Positions 1 through 9,268 are shown, counted from the stretch's first letter. The stretch: DNA of 37,493 nt from an uncultured Prevotellaceae bacterium (GCA_902771785.1 CACXYH010000018.1:1-37493), one strand, 5' to 3'. The notes: a model not told the origin generated them from the letters alone. Program-made: numbers and translations.

Positions 1-1454
1 ACAATCAGATGGCTGTAGACACCCAGCATATATTTGTGGTGTGTGAAGTTCCATTCGCCTAAGTCCAGAAGTGTTTCCTTGACGCCCGTACCGTTAATAT
101 CGACCTTTGTCGAGGTGAGCACGGCGTAGGCGGTGAAGAGTACGGCAGCAGCAATGCCGATGTAGAGCCCCTGCTTGTTGGCGCGACGGCTGAACAGTCC
201 CAGCATGAAGATGCCGACGATGCCGGCCGAGAAGATGGCATAGAGTGAGAAGAGTGCTCCCAGCACGCCCTCGCCGCCCCATGAAATGTAGAGCAGCGCC
301 ACGCCTACGGCACCTGCACCTGCCACGACCACCATCCACTTGCCGAAGCGAAGCTGTTGCTGGTCGGTGGTCTCCTTGCGGAACCGCATGTAATAGTCTT
401 GTACGGCAATGGCCGACAGACAGTTGAGGTCAGAGTCCAACGACGAGATGGCGGCTGCGGCCAGGGCGGCAATAATCAGTCCGCGAATGCCGACGGGCAG
501 CTCGTGTGCAATGAAATAGGGAAACACCTCGTCGGCCTTCAGCCCTTCGGGCAGCACGGGGGCGCCCTGCGCATGATAATAGGCGAAGAGAGCTGTGCCG
601 ATGAACATGAACAAGGCCCAGATGGGAACGCTCATCATTACGCCGACGTAGGCCGCTTTCTTGGCCTCGCGGTCGTTCTTTGCAGCCAGGTAGCGCTGCA
701 CGATCGTCTGGTCGGTGCCGTATTTCTGCAGCGCATAGAAGATACCGTTGAGCACCATGACGAGGAACGTGAGCTGAGTGAGGTCCCAGTCGTAGGGTCC
801 GAAGCTGATTTTGTCGTATTGCGAGGCAATGCTGAAGAGCTCCGACGGTCCTCCGTTGATGCCGAACATGAGGATGAGCACGCAGATGATGCCGCCTCCG
901 ATGAGCAGTGCGCCCTGCACCACGTCCATCCACACGATGGCTTCCATGCCGCCCAGCAGCGTCAGGATGATGATGGTGATGCCCAGCACGAGCACAATCG
1001 AATAGATGTTGATGTCGAGGAAGGTGGCCAGCGCCATCGACACGAGGAAGAACACGGTGCCTGCCTTAGAGAAGTGTCCCAGCGTGAAGGCCAGTGAAGA
1101 ATAGAGACGGGCGAAGAGTCCGAAGCGGCGCTCGAAGTATTCGTAGGTAGAGAGCCTGATAACCTTGCGGAAGAGTGGCACAATCACGCCAATCAGGGCC
1201 ACCAGCACCACGGGCACCATGAGCCCCTGCACCAGCAATATCCAGTTGTCGGCATAGGCCGCACCAGGGTAAGCGAGGAAGGTGACGCTGCTGATGAGCG
1301 TTGCAAAGATGCTGACGCCTACTGCCCAGGCCGGTATTTTTCCGCCTCCGGCAAAGTAGGTCGACGTATCTTTCTGCCTGTGGGCGAAGTAGACACCCAT
1401 GCCGATGGCAGTCAGTATCGACACCAATACGATGATGTAGTCTATCCAGTGCAT
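1..1454 (-). CDS. Sodium:solute symporter (SSS family), C-terminus beyond left edge
   Basis: Reading the minus strand from the ATG at 1454 gives an open frame of about 484 residues that runs off the left edge. It is very hydrophobic, with about a dozen membrane segments. It starts MHWIDYIIVLVSILTA and carries the family's early stretch ISSVTFLAYPGAAYA and a central AAAAISSLDSDLN segment (about residue 335), where SSS transporters place the serines of the second sodium site. The family couples sodium entry to uptake of sugars, sialic acids or other small solutes across the inner membrane. The start lies 7 bp after the stop of the aldolase gene, so the two are almost certainly co-transcribed and the substrate is probably the aldolase's substrate or a precursor, such as a sialic acid or a sugar acid. 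The substrate cannot be read from the sequence. Confidence 0.9.
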   Translation of the reverse strand, partial: MHWIDYIIVLVSILTAIGMGVYFAHRQKDTSTYFAGGGKIPAWAVGVSIFATLISSVTFLAYPGAAYADNWILLVQGLMVPVVLVALIGVIVPLFRKVIRLSTYEYFERRFGLFARLYSSLAFTLGHFSKAGTVFFLVSMALATFLDINIYSIVLVLGITIIILTLLGGMEAIVWMDVVQGALLIGGGIICVLILMFGINGGPSELFSIASQYDKISFGPYDWDLTQLTFLVMVLNGIFYALQKYGTDQTIVQRYLAAKNDREAKKAAYVGVMMSVPIWALFMFIGTALFAYYHAQGAPVLPEGLKADEVFPYFIAHELPVGIRGLIIAALAAAAISSLDSDLNCLSAIAVQDYYMRFRKETTDQQQLRFGKWMVVVAGAGAVGVALLYISWGGEGVLGALFSLYAIFSAGIVGIFMLGLFSRRANKQGLYIGIAAAVLFTAYAVLTSTKVDINGTGVKETLLDLGEWNFTHHKYMLGVYSHLI

Positions 1455-1461
1455 GGCGCTT

Positions 1462-2352
1462 TTACTTCATTCGTTCTACGACAGTTTGTGCATCGGCTTC
1501 TGAGAGCTTCGTCAGCGGGGGTAGCATGTCGGGTCCGCAGAGGCCTTTCGTGCCCATCATCACCTTCAGGGCAGCGAGGCTCTGGCCCAGCGTGAAGCCT
1601 TTCTGGTAGATCTGGCCGATGGCGTCGGTCTCCTGTTGCAGGCGTTCGGCCTCGGCAGTGTCGCCCTTCATGCCAGCCTCGAACAGCTGCTGATAGAGGT
1701 CGGCTACGATGTTGCCGCCCGAAGGCACGATGCCGTCGGCACCATGGGCCAGGGCGTGGGCCGAGTTGGCGGCACAGCCGCAGAAATAGGCAAAGTCGGT
1801 TCGCTGGCCTACCAGGCTCAGGCACTCGTCCAGACGCTGCAGGTTGTTCTCCGAGTCTTTCAGTCCCACGATGTTCGGGTGGTCGGCCAGCCGCACAATC
1901 ACGTCGAGAGGAATGCTCATGTGGGTGGTGATGGTGATGTTATAGAGCATGAGGGGGCCTTTCAGCGCGTCGGCCAGGTCGTGATAGTAGGTGTACATCT
2001 GCTCGGGCGTCAGCTGGTAGTAGGCCGGCAGGGTGGCAGCCACCACGTCGGCACCGGCCTCGAAGAACCGGTTGCCCTGTACGTATTGCTCGCTCACGCA
2101 GTTGCCTGTCAGGCCGGCATAGATGACCATGGGCCCTTCGCCGCGTGCCTCGGCGGCAGTCTTCACCAGCAGCACGGCGTCTTCTTTGCTCACCGAGTTG
2201 CCTTCGCCAGTGGTTCCCATGAGCAGGGGGTGAACGCCGGCCTTGGCAAACATGACTATAATTCTTCGCACGGCCTCAGTGTCGAGCCGACCATCGCTGG
2301 TCACGGGCGTTACCATCGGTACGACTACGCCCTGATACTTCTTTGCTTCCAT
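1462..2352 (-). CDS. Dihydrodipicolinate synthase / N-acetylneuraminate lyase family aldolase
   Basis: This is a 296-residue class I aldolase of the DapA/NanA family, the normal length. The family signature GTTGE is at residues 46-50, the catalytic tyrosine is Tyr137 (LMLYNIT) and the Schiff-base lysine is Lys165 (IVGLKDS). Tyr137 and Lys165 have the same numbers as in E. coli NanA. After the tyrosine it reads YNIT, not the YNxPxR of true DHDPS, so the arginine that binds the semialdehyde carboxylate in lysine synthesis is missing. This argues for a catabolic pyruvate-releasing aldolase (sialic acid or a 2-keto-3-deoxy sugar acid) rather than lysine biosynthesis. It is the first gene of a minus-strand operon with the SSS transporter, 7 bp apart. 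No TAnnTTTG box was found in the divergent 174-bp gap on its strand. Family call is secure; substrate is open. Confidence 0.88.
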   Translation of the reverse strand: MEAKKYQGVVVPMVTPVTSDGRLDTEAVRRIIVMFAKAGVHPLLMGTTGEGNSVSKEDAVLLVKTAAEARGEGPMVIYAGLTGNCVSEQYVQGNRFFEAGADVVAATLPAYYQLTPEQMYTYYHDLADALKGPLMLYNITITTHMSIPLDVIVRLADHPNIVGLKDSENNLQRLDECLSLVGQRTDFAYFCGCAANSAHALAHGADGIVPSGGNIVADLYQQLFEAGMKGDTAEAERLQQETDAIGQIYQKGFTLGQSLAALKVMMGTKGLCGPDMLPPLTKLSEADAQTVVERMK

Positions 2353-2473
2353 TTTCTGTTTGTTTTATTGATGATTAGTTTAATCCTATATACCTTATTT
2401 ATTATATAAGACGCATGAACCCTGCTTTGGTCATCATTTGCCGTAAATCGTTTTTTTACTCCTGCTTTTGCCG

Positions 2474-2500
2474 TTGTTTCAAAAAGATTTCTTATCTTTG
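2474..2500 (+). promoter_or_regulatory. Bacteroidota promoter for the GH128-like gene
   Basis: The -7 box TATCTTTG (2493-2500) matches TAnnTTTG exactly. A TTG at 2474-2476 lies 16 bp upstream, in the place of the -33 element. Transcription would start near 2505, giving a leader of about 20 nt before the ATG at 2527. Confidence 0.65.
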
Positions 2501-2526
2501 CAACCTCGAAACTAACTATTTTTTAT

Positions 2527-4779
2527 ATGAAACCTGCTTTTAAAACCTTAAAACATGTGTTTGCGTGTTCGCTTGCATTCCTTCTTGTCCCCTTTGTTGC
2601 ACAAGCAGAGAACCGCGTCACTACGGTGACTCAGATTGCCGGAAACGCCGTAATCAATGAAGATCTCGACCTGCACGTGAGTGGCGAGACACCCTTTGCC
2701 GACGGTGCCGTCGTTGATTTTCAGAACACGGAGCACGCTGTGCTGATTCTTGACAACGTGAAGCCTTCGGCCGCCATCAAGCTGTTGGCACAGCACGTGA
2801 CCATCGGAGGCACCAAGGCCACCAACAACACCAACTGCCAGGTGAAGCTCTACAACCGTGGCAGCATCATCCTGCCCTACGGCAACAGCGTGAAACCGCT
2901 CACCGTCTATTCGGAGAAGAACTTCGAAGGCACGGCCGTCAACAGCTTCGGACTGGAGAACGACGGCGGTTTCATGAACACCCTGACGGCCGCAAAGCTG
3001 AATAACCAGATACGCAGCTTCAAGTTGAAGCGCGGCTATATGGTCACTTTCTCGACGCAGGCAAAGGGCCGCGGCTACAGCCGCTGCTTCATTGCTGCCG
3101 ACGAAGACCTGGAGATTGCCTCGCTGCCCGTTGTGCTCGACCAGAAAATTACGTCGTATCGCATCTTCAAGTGGTACGACACGGGCAAGGCCGCGCTGGC
3201 CAACAACACCAGTTCGAGTGCTGTTTCGGCGCTCAACGTGACGAGTTGCTACTCCTTTGGCCTGGGTGAGAGCCGTCTGCCCGACGCCGAGTGCGTGCCT
3301 CATCGCATTCACGAGGGATGGCCAGGCATCGACGCTTGCGGAAAAGTGGACTATTCGCCCCACCTGAAGACCAACAACGAGCCGCGCAACTCCAGCGACG
3401 ACAGCCCTGCCACGCTGGCACAAATCCTGGCCAACTGGGAGGCTCTCATGGCTACGGGTAAGCGTCTCTGCTCGCCTTCGTCGTGGGATGGCAGCGACTA
3501 CGTGAGCAATGCCGGCGGTTTCCTGCGCGAGTTCTTCGACTCGATTGACGCTCGCGGATGGCGCTGTGACATCATCGACCTGCATTGCTACTGGGCAGAG
3601 GGCACCTTCAACAGCATGCACAACTGGGTAGACGCCCTGCATCGCCCCATCTGGATTTCGGAATGGGTGTGGGGAGCCTCGTGGAACAGCAACGGAGCCT
3701 TTGCCAATGGCGTCACCGAGGCACAGAATGCTGCTGCCATCAGGCGCATCTGCAACAATATGAACAACTGGAGCTACGTGGAGCGCTACTTCTACTGGAA
3801 CAGCGAGCGCGATCCGTCGAAGATTCTGAAGGGCTCGACGCTTACCGAGGCAGGCAAGTACTACGCCTCGATTAACTCCGGCTTGGGCTACAACGGCAAG
3901 TACGACTACGTTCCCCGTTCGCCCCGACAGGCCGACCCCGACGCCTTCTCCGTGCAGCTCGACCTGGGCAAAGCCACGCTGAAGTGGACCGACTATAATG
4001 GCGAATACAACCAGCTGATGACCATCGAGCGCAGCCTCGACGGCAAGAACTGGGAAGTCATTGCCACGCCCGAGCAGAAAGAAACGCGGGCCAGCTATAC
4101 CTACGTCGACGAACAGGACGTGGAAGAAGGCATGGTTTATCGCATCCACGTCGTCGACCTCAACGGACGCGACCGCTACACCGAGGCAATTACGGCTGGA
4201 ACGCCCGTCTATCGCCGCACGATGGAGTCGGCTGGCTGGGGCACCATCTGCCTGCCTTATCTGATGTTGCCTACCGAAGGCATCACACTCTACAGCATTG
4301 TGGGCATCACCCCCGACTTCCTGCAGCTTTGCCTGGAGCCCGTCAGCGAGACGAAGGCCGGACAACCCTACGTGTACTATTCGGAAGTGACCGAAGTCAA
4401 GTTCAAGGAGTATGGCGATGCCGTCGCACGTGCCTCCTCGGTCAATGGCTTCTATGGCTCGTTCGTGAACTACAATGTGAGGACGGGCTACTATATCTTG
4501 AAGGACGGACAGTGGTATCGCCTCACGGCCCGCGAACCAATCCAGGCCTATGAGGCGTTCCTGCGCTCGGCACTCTCACTGCCCGTGCTCGAAAACTGGA
4601 CAGGCGTCACGATGCCCATCGCCGGAGTGGCCGACGAACAGCAGGAGGCTGGCATGCATCCGGTCGTTGCTACGCCCGCAGCTGCCGACAAAGCCTACGA
4701 TCTGGGAGGCCGTCCTGCCACCCGTCGGAGCCCCTTGCGCATTGTCAACGGGCAGAAACAAGTGTCGACTCGTCGATAG
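2527..4779 (+). CDS. Secreted GH128-like glycoside hydrolase (probable endo-beta-1,3-glucanase)
   Basis: This 750-residue protein has a signal peptide (cleavage after about residue 27, VAQA). Residues 30-210 form a beta-rich N-terminal domain of unknown role. Residues 240-450 fit the GH128 / Asl1-like catalytic core: NNEPRNSS with candidate acid/base Glu285, then SPSSWDG, CDIIDLHCYW, and RPIWISEW with candidate nucleophile Glu379. A fibronectin-III-like module follows at about 470-560. Next comes a Bacteroidota beta-domain beginning GWGTICLPY, and a degenerate C-terminal tag (YDLGGRP...RIVNGQK) that resembles the short sorting tags elsewhere in the window. Known GH128 enzymes cut beta-1,3-glucan, but the substrate here is inferred. 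It has its own promoter and is followed by a strong terminator. It probably works with the downstream SusCD locus. The family call rests on motif order only. Confidence 0.65.
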   Translation: MKPAFKTLKHVFACSLAFLLVPFVAQAENRVTTVTQIAGNAVINEDLDLHVSGETPFADGAVVDFQNTEHAVLILDNVKPSAAIKLLAQHVTIGGTKATNNTNCQVKLYNRGSIILPYGNSVKPLTVYSEKNFEGTAVNSFGLENDGGFMNTLTAAKLNNQIRSFKLKRGYMVTFSTQAKGRGYSRCFIAADEDLEIASLPVVLDQKITSYRIFKWYDTGKAALANNTSSSAVSALNVTSCYSFGLGESRLPDAECVPHRIHEGWPGIDACGKVDYSPHLKTNNEPRNSSDDSPATLAQILANWEALMATGKRLCSPSSWDGSDYVSNAGGFLREFFDSIDARGWRCDIIDLHCYWAEGTFNSMHNWVDALHRPIWISEWVWGASWNSNGAFANGVTEAQNAAAIRRICNNMNNWSYVERYFYWNSERDPSKILKGSTLTEAGKYYASINSGLGYNGKYDYVPRSPRQADPDAFSVQLDLGKATLKWTDYNGEYNQLMTIERSLDGKNWEVIATPEQKETRASYTYVDEQDVEEGMVYRIHVVDLNGRDRYTEAITAGTPVYRRTMESAGWGTICLPYLMLPTEGITLYSIVGITPDFLQLCLEPVSETKAGQPYVYYSEVTEVKFKEYGDAVARASSVNGFYGSFVNYNVRTGYYILKDGQWYRLTAREPIQAYEAFLRSALSLPVLENWTGVTMPIAGVADEQQEAGMHPVVATPAAADKAYDLGGRPATRRSPLRIVNGQKQVSTRR

Positions 4780-4853
4780 GAACTAATGTAAAATCAACGT
4801 TCTTTACAGATAAAACGGATTTAAGTAATTCAGAAAGCGCATAGGTCTGTCAG

Positions 4854-4918
4854 AAATTTAAGCTATTATCTGAGAATTTAAGCTAAAATTCTTAGAATAA
4901 TAGCTTAAATTTTTTTAT
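4854..4918 (+). terminator. Long AT-rich hairpin followed by a T run
   Basis: The arm at 4855-4879 pairs with 4886-4911 (about 25 bp, one small bulge and a 6-nt loop) and is followed by a run of T ending near 4918. It sits 75 bp after the GH128-like gene and should end its transcript. Both arms lie in a zone with a 20-21 nt internal period (see findings). Confidence 0.75.
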
Positions 4919-4936
4919 TCAAGTTTCTGAAGTTAT

Positions 4937-5024
4937 GGAATGCGTTTTGGCCCAAAACAGAATGCGTTTTGGCCCAAAATGGAAAGTGTTTTGGCCCAAA
5001 TTGGAATGCGTTTTGGGCCAAAAT
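4937..5024. repeat. Tandem array A: four 22-bp units
   Basis: There are four contiguous units of exactly 22 bp. Each is a 7-nt linker (GGAATGC, AGAATGC, GGAAAGT, GGAATGC) plus a 15-nt core, GTTTTGGCCCAAAAC or a one- or two-base variant. The core is a palindrome with two 7-nt arms around a single central base. Cores lie at 4944-4958, 4966-4980, 4988-5002 and 5010-5024. Together with the terminator at 4854-4918 and the promoter at 5181-5188, this accounts for most of the 502-bp gap between genes. Nothing else was recognised there. Confidence 0.95.
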
Positions 5025-5180
5025 GCAGAGCAAGCGAGACATGACTTTTTTTTATATGTAATTGATGTGAGAAGTAGTCTAATCACTTCAGAAACCATTT
5101 TGTAACGTTAAAAGTGTACGAAAAACACGGGCAAACGAAAAAAAACTTTGAAAAATGATACGAGTTATTAAAATTTTGAT

Positions 5181-5188
5181 TAAATTTG
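5181..5188 (+). promoter_or_regulatory. Bacteroidota -7 box for the 1272-residue secreted protein
   Basis: TAAATTTG is an exact match to TAnnTTTG, 94 bp before the ATG at 5282. There is no clear TTG at the usual -33 distance. The leader would be about 85-90 nt and AT-rich. Confidence 0.55.
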
Positions 5189-5281
5189 CAACCGATAACC
5201 GCTTTATGCGGGGTCGATAACCTAAAGAAACAATATTTATTTACTTATATATTTACTAACTTTTACCTAATTTTAAAGCTT

Positions 5282-8200
5282 ATGAAAATTTCAAAACTAC
5301 TCGTTTTGAGCGCCTTGTGGCTCACGGCTACAAGTGTGAAGGCAGAGGTACCTGACGGCATCTGGACTATGCCAGAGCCCCAGGGGTTAGAGTTTACGAC
5401 GTTTACCAACGACCCTCTTTCCCGTTATTACCTCTACAATCCAGGTGCCAAGATGTTCTTTGCCAGCGGCAACTCTTGGGGCACCCAGGCTAGTGTCAGA
5501 ACCTTTGGCTACCCCTTCTGGGTAGAGCCCTCGACGGAGGAAAACGCTCCGGAAGGTTCTTATGAACTGTTTAACGATTTCTACAATCCCGACGACAGAG
5601 CTGACGTCACTGGCAGACACAACCTGTTTACCGACGACGGTAACTCTACGTGGCTAGACCACGCTTCGCAGCCCAACTATTCGTGGACCTTCACGATTGT
5701 GGGCGACTGCGTGCGCTTCCAGAACGTTGCCTTTGTTACTGCCAAGCCTGAGTTTGAGGGTACCTACATCGGATGGACAGGCGATTATGCCGGCGCTAAC
5801 AACAGTAGCGTCCTGAAGCATGTAAGCCCCGATGCCGAAGGCGCTTGCGTTGACTGGAAAGCTGTGACCGAAGAGTCGTACAATGCTTTCGTTGCCAACG
5901 AAGAGGCTTACAATGCCTACAAGGATGGTGCCGCTCGCTACATCAGCGCCATGAAGCTGAAAGGTGTGCTGAACGAGGCTTCCAGCCTGGGTGCAAACAT
6001 CGAGGCTCAACTGGCTGTCTACACCAACACGAACAGCACCGCTACCGAGCTCAATGACGCTGCCACCGCTCTTACTGCAAACATCGATGCCCGCAAATCT
6101 TTGAAGAAGGCCATTGATGTGGCGAAGTCAAAGGGCTTCACGGGCACCGCTCCCTATGAGGCTGTCTTGAATGATGGTAATGCTACCGTCGACGAGCTGA
6201 AGAAAGCACAGACCGACATGGAGACCGAAATGGTAGAGTGGGCCAAGAACCAGGCTACCGTCGACAATCCTGCCGACATGACTGCTAAGATTGTGAACTC
6301 GAAGTTTGATGGCGACGACCGTTCTACTGGTTGGAGCACTGCATTCAATGCTGCCGGTCCGAAGGAGAATGCTGAATACTGGAACATGGGCTACGACACC
6401 CATCAGACCATCAAGGGCCTGCCCGAGGGCGTCTATGCACTGAGTGCAAAGGCTTTCTATCGCGCAGGTAGCAACACCAGCTCGGCTCTGAGCAACTGGA
6501 AGGCAAACAATGCCGACTCGAAGAAGGCTAAGCTCTATGCCACTGCCGGCGAGAATACTCGCGAAGTGGCTATTGCTAACGTATTCTCTGGCGCACAGCT
6601 TGAGAATCCTGGCGTGGGTGCTATCGTAGGCGTGGAGACCACCGACGAGAACGGTGAGCCTGTGACGCTCTATGTGCCTAACAACATGGAGGCTGCTGAG
6701 CACTACATGCACGCACTCGACCAATACAGCAACACCCTGTTCCTGGCTGTTGCCGAGGGCGAAGACCTTGTCATTGGTGTGAAGAAGGACGGCAACATCG
6801 GCGACGACTGGAGTATGTTCGACGACTTCACCCTGACCTTCTATGGCAACGCTGCCGATGCTTATCAGAAGTATCTCGACGAGCTGCTGAAGGACTATAC
6901 CGATGTGACTGCCGAGGAAGGCACTTACACCGAGGAGTATCTGACCAAGTACATGGAGTTCATCGAAGCTCCCCATACTGCTGCCAGCAGAGCTGAGGTC
7001 GACGCCGTTGTGGCTGAAATCAAGGCCGTCTATGATTCACTCCAGACCAATATCGATCTCTGGAAGAAGTATGAAGCTAAGACTCTTGAGGCCGAGAGCT
7101 ATGCTGTCGATTCGAAGTATCAGATGCTGGATGCTGCCGGCGACCTGGGCGACATCTCGATGGATAGCGCCGACATCCTGGAGGCTAAGGAACTGACCAA
7201 CGGCGAGTTGCAGGATGCTATCGACTACATTGACAACCTGATTGCTCAGCTGCTCGACGAGTATAAGAACATGCTGCAGCCTGGTGAGGATGTAACTCAT
7301 CTGCTGAAGAACCCTGGCTTCGACGAAGATGCCGATATCAATAGCGGCAATGCTGAGGGCTGGACGAAAGACGTAATTGCTAATCCTCATAATGGTAACA
7401 TCACTCGCGGTCCTCTCGGACAGGACAACAAGAACCTCATGGAGGGTGCTCTGGGCACTATGAACTACTGCTTCGAGTCTTGGCACGTCAGCAAATTCGA
7501 CGTATGGCAGGAGGTGAAGAATGCACCTGTGGGTGTATACGAAATCTCGGTGCAGGGCTTCCTGCGTTGCGAGAACAGCGGCTACAACAAGGGCGACGAA
7601 ATTCCGCAGGCTCCTATCTACCTCTATCTGAACGACGCTAAGTCTTTCCTGCCCAGCGTTTACTCTGAGCAGCGCGACGGTTGGGACTTCACCACGGTGG
7701 AGGGCTGGACTGCTGAGACTGTCAACGACTACCAGTATCCTAACTCAATGGGTGGAGCTTCGCAGTGCTTCGCTCATGGCATGTACAAGAAGAGCGCTTA
7801 CGGTCTTGTTGCCAAGAAGGGCGACACCATGCGTATCGGCGTGAAGGGCGACGTTCCCGGCGACGACAACTGGTGGTGCATTTGGGATAACTTCAAGCTG
7901 ACCTACCAGGGCTTTGACCCCAGCGTGGTGGCTCCCGCACTCGACGAGGCTCTGGCCACACTCGACCTCTCGCAGCCCATGGGCAAGTCGATTTTCGAAA
8001 AGGCTGACGCTCTGAACAATCAGGCTACCGAAGCTAAGGATGCCAACGACGGAGAGAAAATGTTTGCCGTGCTGACCGATGTTTACGCTCTGAGCGACGA
8101 AATCATCGCTTCTGTGAAGCTCTTTGCTACGCTGAACGACGCTGCTTCTGGTTTGAGAGACTACGCTGGCTTCGGTGCTGTTGCAAGCGCTACCGTGAAG

Positions 8201-9100
8201 TCTGAGGGTGAGGCTCTGGCCAACAGCATCCTGACTGGTATTGAAGACAGAAGCATCGACGACAGCGAGGTGGAAGGCCTGTTGCAGCAAATCAGCGACA
8301 TGCGCACGAAGCTGGGTATTCCTGCCGACTATGCTGAGGCTACCGACAATAATCCGAAGGACTTCACGACCATCATCGTCAATCCCGCATTCGATGAGAA
8401 CGCCTCGAACTGGCTCGGAACAGCTGCAGCTGTCAACAACGAGTACTTCAATGCTGAAATCTTCGGCAAGAACTTCGACTTCTATCAGGAGTACAAGGGC
8501 CTGCCCGCAGGTACTTATCAGCTGAGCGTTCAGGCATACTTCCGTGCCGGTAGCGCTGCCGATGACTACAAGTACTGGAAGGAGAATCCCGATTCTCTGA
8601 ACAACGCATTCCTCTATGCCGTCAATGGCGACAGCACCGTGTTCAGCAGTCCTATCATGCGTCTGGCCACTTGCGCCGAGGTTGGTGAGGCTACCAGCGA
8701 CAATGGTATGGCTTGGGCTGACCAGGAAGCTGGTCTCGTAGTGCCTAACACGATGGTGACCGGTGGCGACAAGTTCCTCGAGGGACTGTTCGTCGACAAC
8801 AAGGTCATTGCCAAGGTCGGTGAAGACGGATTCCTCCGCATCGGTCTGAAGAAGAACGTTGAGATTGAAAACAACTGGCTGCTCTTCGACAACTTCAAGC
8901 TCGTGTACTTCGGCGCTAACAGCGACCAGAATGCAAGCGAAGATCCTTCGGGCATTCAGGACGTGAACACCGACAATGGCATCCGTGTTGAGTTCTTCAC
9001 GCTCGACGGACGCAAGGCCAACGCCGCTCAGAAGGGCATCCTCGTTCAGAAGATGACCATGGGCAATGGCGCCGTCGTTGTCAAGAAAGTACGCAGATAA
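5282..9100 (+). CDS. Large secreted protein with three repeated carbohydrate-binding-like domains
   Basis: The ATG at 5282 is preferred because it gives a clean signal peptide (MKISKLLVLSALWLTATSVKA); the frame is open back to 5186 but without signal-like sequence. The product has 1272 residues. Residues 22-180 resemble a beta-trefoil (ricin-like) module (RYYLYNPGAKMFF). A helical linker follows at about 190-330. Three copies of a 185-205 residue domain lie at about 331-521, 669-877 and 1027-1211. Each opens with a NPxFD- or NSKFD-like motif and a tryptophan, has a middle GxYxLSxxAxFRAG-like strand, and closes with NWxxFDNFKLxYxG. This is the pattern of galactose-binding-like jelly rolls. Helical spacers separate the copies. 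The tail (FFTLDGRK...GAVVVKKVRR) resembles a sorting tag. No catalytic motif was seen. It is probably a surface or secreted glycan-binding scaffold serving the neighbouring glycosidase; function is inferred. Confidence 0.8.
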   Translation: MKISKLLVLSALWLTATSVKAEVPDGIWTMPEPQGLEFTTFTNDPLSRYYLYNPGAKMFFASGNSWGTQASVRTFGYPFWVEPSTEENAPEGSYELFNDFYNPDDRADVTGRHNLFTDDGNSTWLDHASQPNYSWTFTIVGDCVRFQNVAFVTAKPEFEGTYIGWTGDYAGANNSSVLKHVSPDAEGACVDWKAVTEESYNAFVANEEAYNAYKDGAARYISAMKLKGVLNEASSLGANIEAQLAVYTNTNSTATELNDAATALTANIDARKSLKKAIDVAKSKGFTGTAPYEAVLNDGNATVDELKKAQTDMETEMVEWAKNQATVDNPADMTAKIVNSKFDGDDRSTGWSTAFNAAGPKENAEYWNMGYDTHQTIKGLPEGVYALSAKAFYRAGSNTSSALSNWKANNADSKKAKLYATAGENTREVAIANVFSGAQLENPGVGAIVGVETTDENGEPVTLYVPNNMEAAEHYMHALDQYSNTLFLAVAEGEDLVIGVKKDGNIGDDWSMFDDFTLTFYGNAADAYQKYLDELLKDYTDVTAEEGTYTEEYLTKYMEFIEAPHTAASRAEVDAVVAEIKAVYDSLQTNIDLWKKYEAKTLEAESYAVDSKYQMLDAAGDLGDISMDSADILEAKELTNGELQDAIDYIDNLIAQLLDEYKNMLQPGEDVTHLLKNPGFDEDADINSGNAEGWTKDVIANPHNGNITRGPLGQDNKNLMEGALGTMNYCFESWHVSKFDVWQEVKNAPVGVYEISVQGFLRCENSGYNKGDEIPQAPIYLYLNDAKSFLPSVYSEQRDGWDFTTVEGWTAETVNDYQYPNSMGGASQCFAHGMYKKSAYGLVAKKGDTMRIGVKGDVPGDDNWWCIWDNFKLTYQGFDPSVVAPALDEALATLDLSQPMGKSIFEKADALNNQATEAKDANDGEKMFAVLTDVYALSDEIIASVKLFATLNDAASGLRDYAGFGAVASATVKSEGEALANSILTGIEDRSIDDSEVEGLLQQISDMRTKLGIPADYAEATDNNPKDFTTIIVNPAFDENASNWLGTAAAVNNEYFNAEIFGKNFDFYQEYKGLPAGTYQLSVQAYFRAGSAADDYKYWKENPDSLNNAFLYAVNGDSTVFSSPIMRLATCAEVGEATSDNGMAWADQEAGLVVPNTMVTGGDKFLEGLFVDNKVIAKVGEDGFLRIGLKKNVEIENNWLLFDNFKLVYFGANSDQNASEDPSGIQDVNTDNGIRVEFFTLDGRKANAAQKGILVQKMTMGNGAVVVKKVRR

Positions 9101-9133
9101 ATGGCTAAAGCAATAGCTAAATAAAACTTAAAA

Positions 9134-9180
9134 GGAATCGGAGACGGATGTATGAGGCCGCCTCCGGTTCCTTAATTCTT
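9134..9180 (+). terminator. GC-rich terminator hairpin
   Basis: The arms at 9134-9147 and 9158-9171 pair over 14 bp with one G-T wobble and one mismatch, around a 10-nt loop, and a T-rich stretch follows. It lies 34 bp after the stop of the 1272-residue protein gene and separates that gene from the FAS1/SusCD operon. Confidence 0.8.
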
Positions 9181-9268
9181 TATTAATCTTATAGTCTATA
9201 ACGCGAAAAATGACATCAGAAGTAAAAGAAATGATACATATTTAGTAATGTATTTAGATAAAATAATG

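Noticed and set aside
1462-2352. True lysine-biosynthesis DapA
   Set aside because: The YNxPxR motif is missing and the gene is joined to a solute transporter.
2548-4365. 605-residue open frame opposite the GH128-like gene
   Set aside because: It is antisense to a well-supported secreted enzyme, has no domain signature, and arises from GC-rich codon use. Similar long antisense frames at 6128-6976, 22762-23583 and 24826-25692 were rejected for the same reason.
4780-5281. Start of the 1272-residue protein at 5186
   Set aside because: The extra 32 residues have no signal-like features and precede or overlap the predicted transcript start. The ATG at 5282 begins a standard signal peptide.
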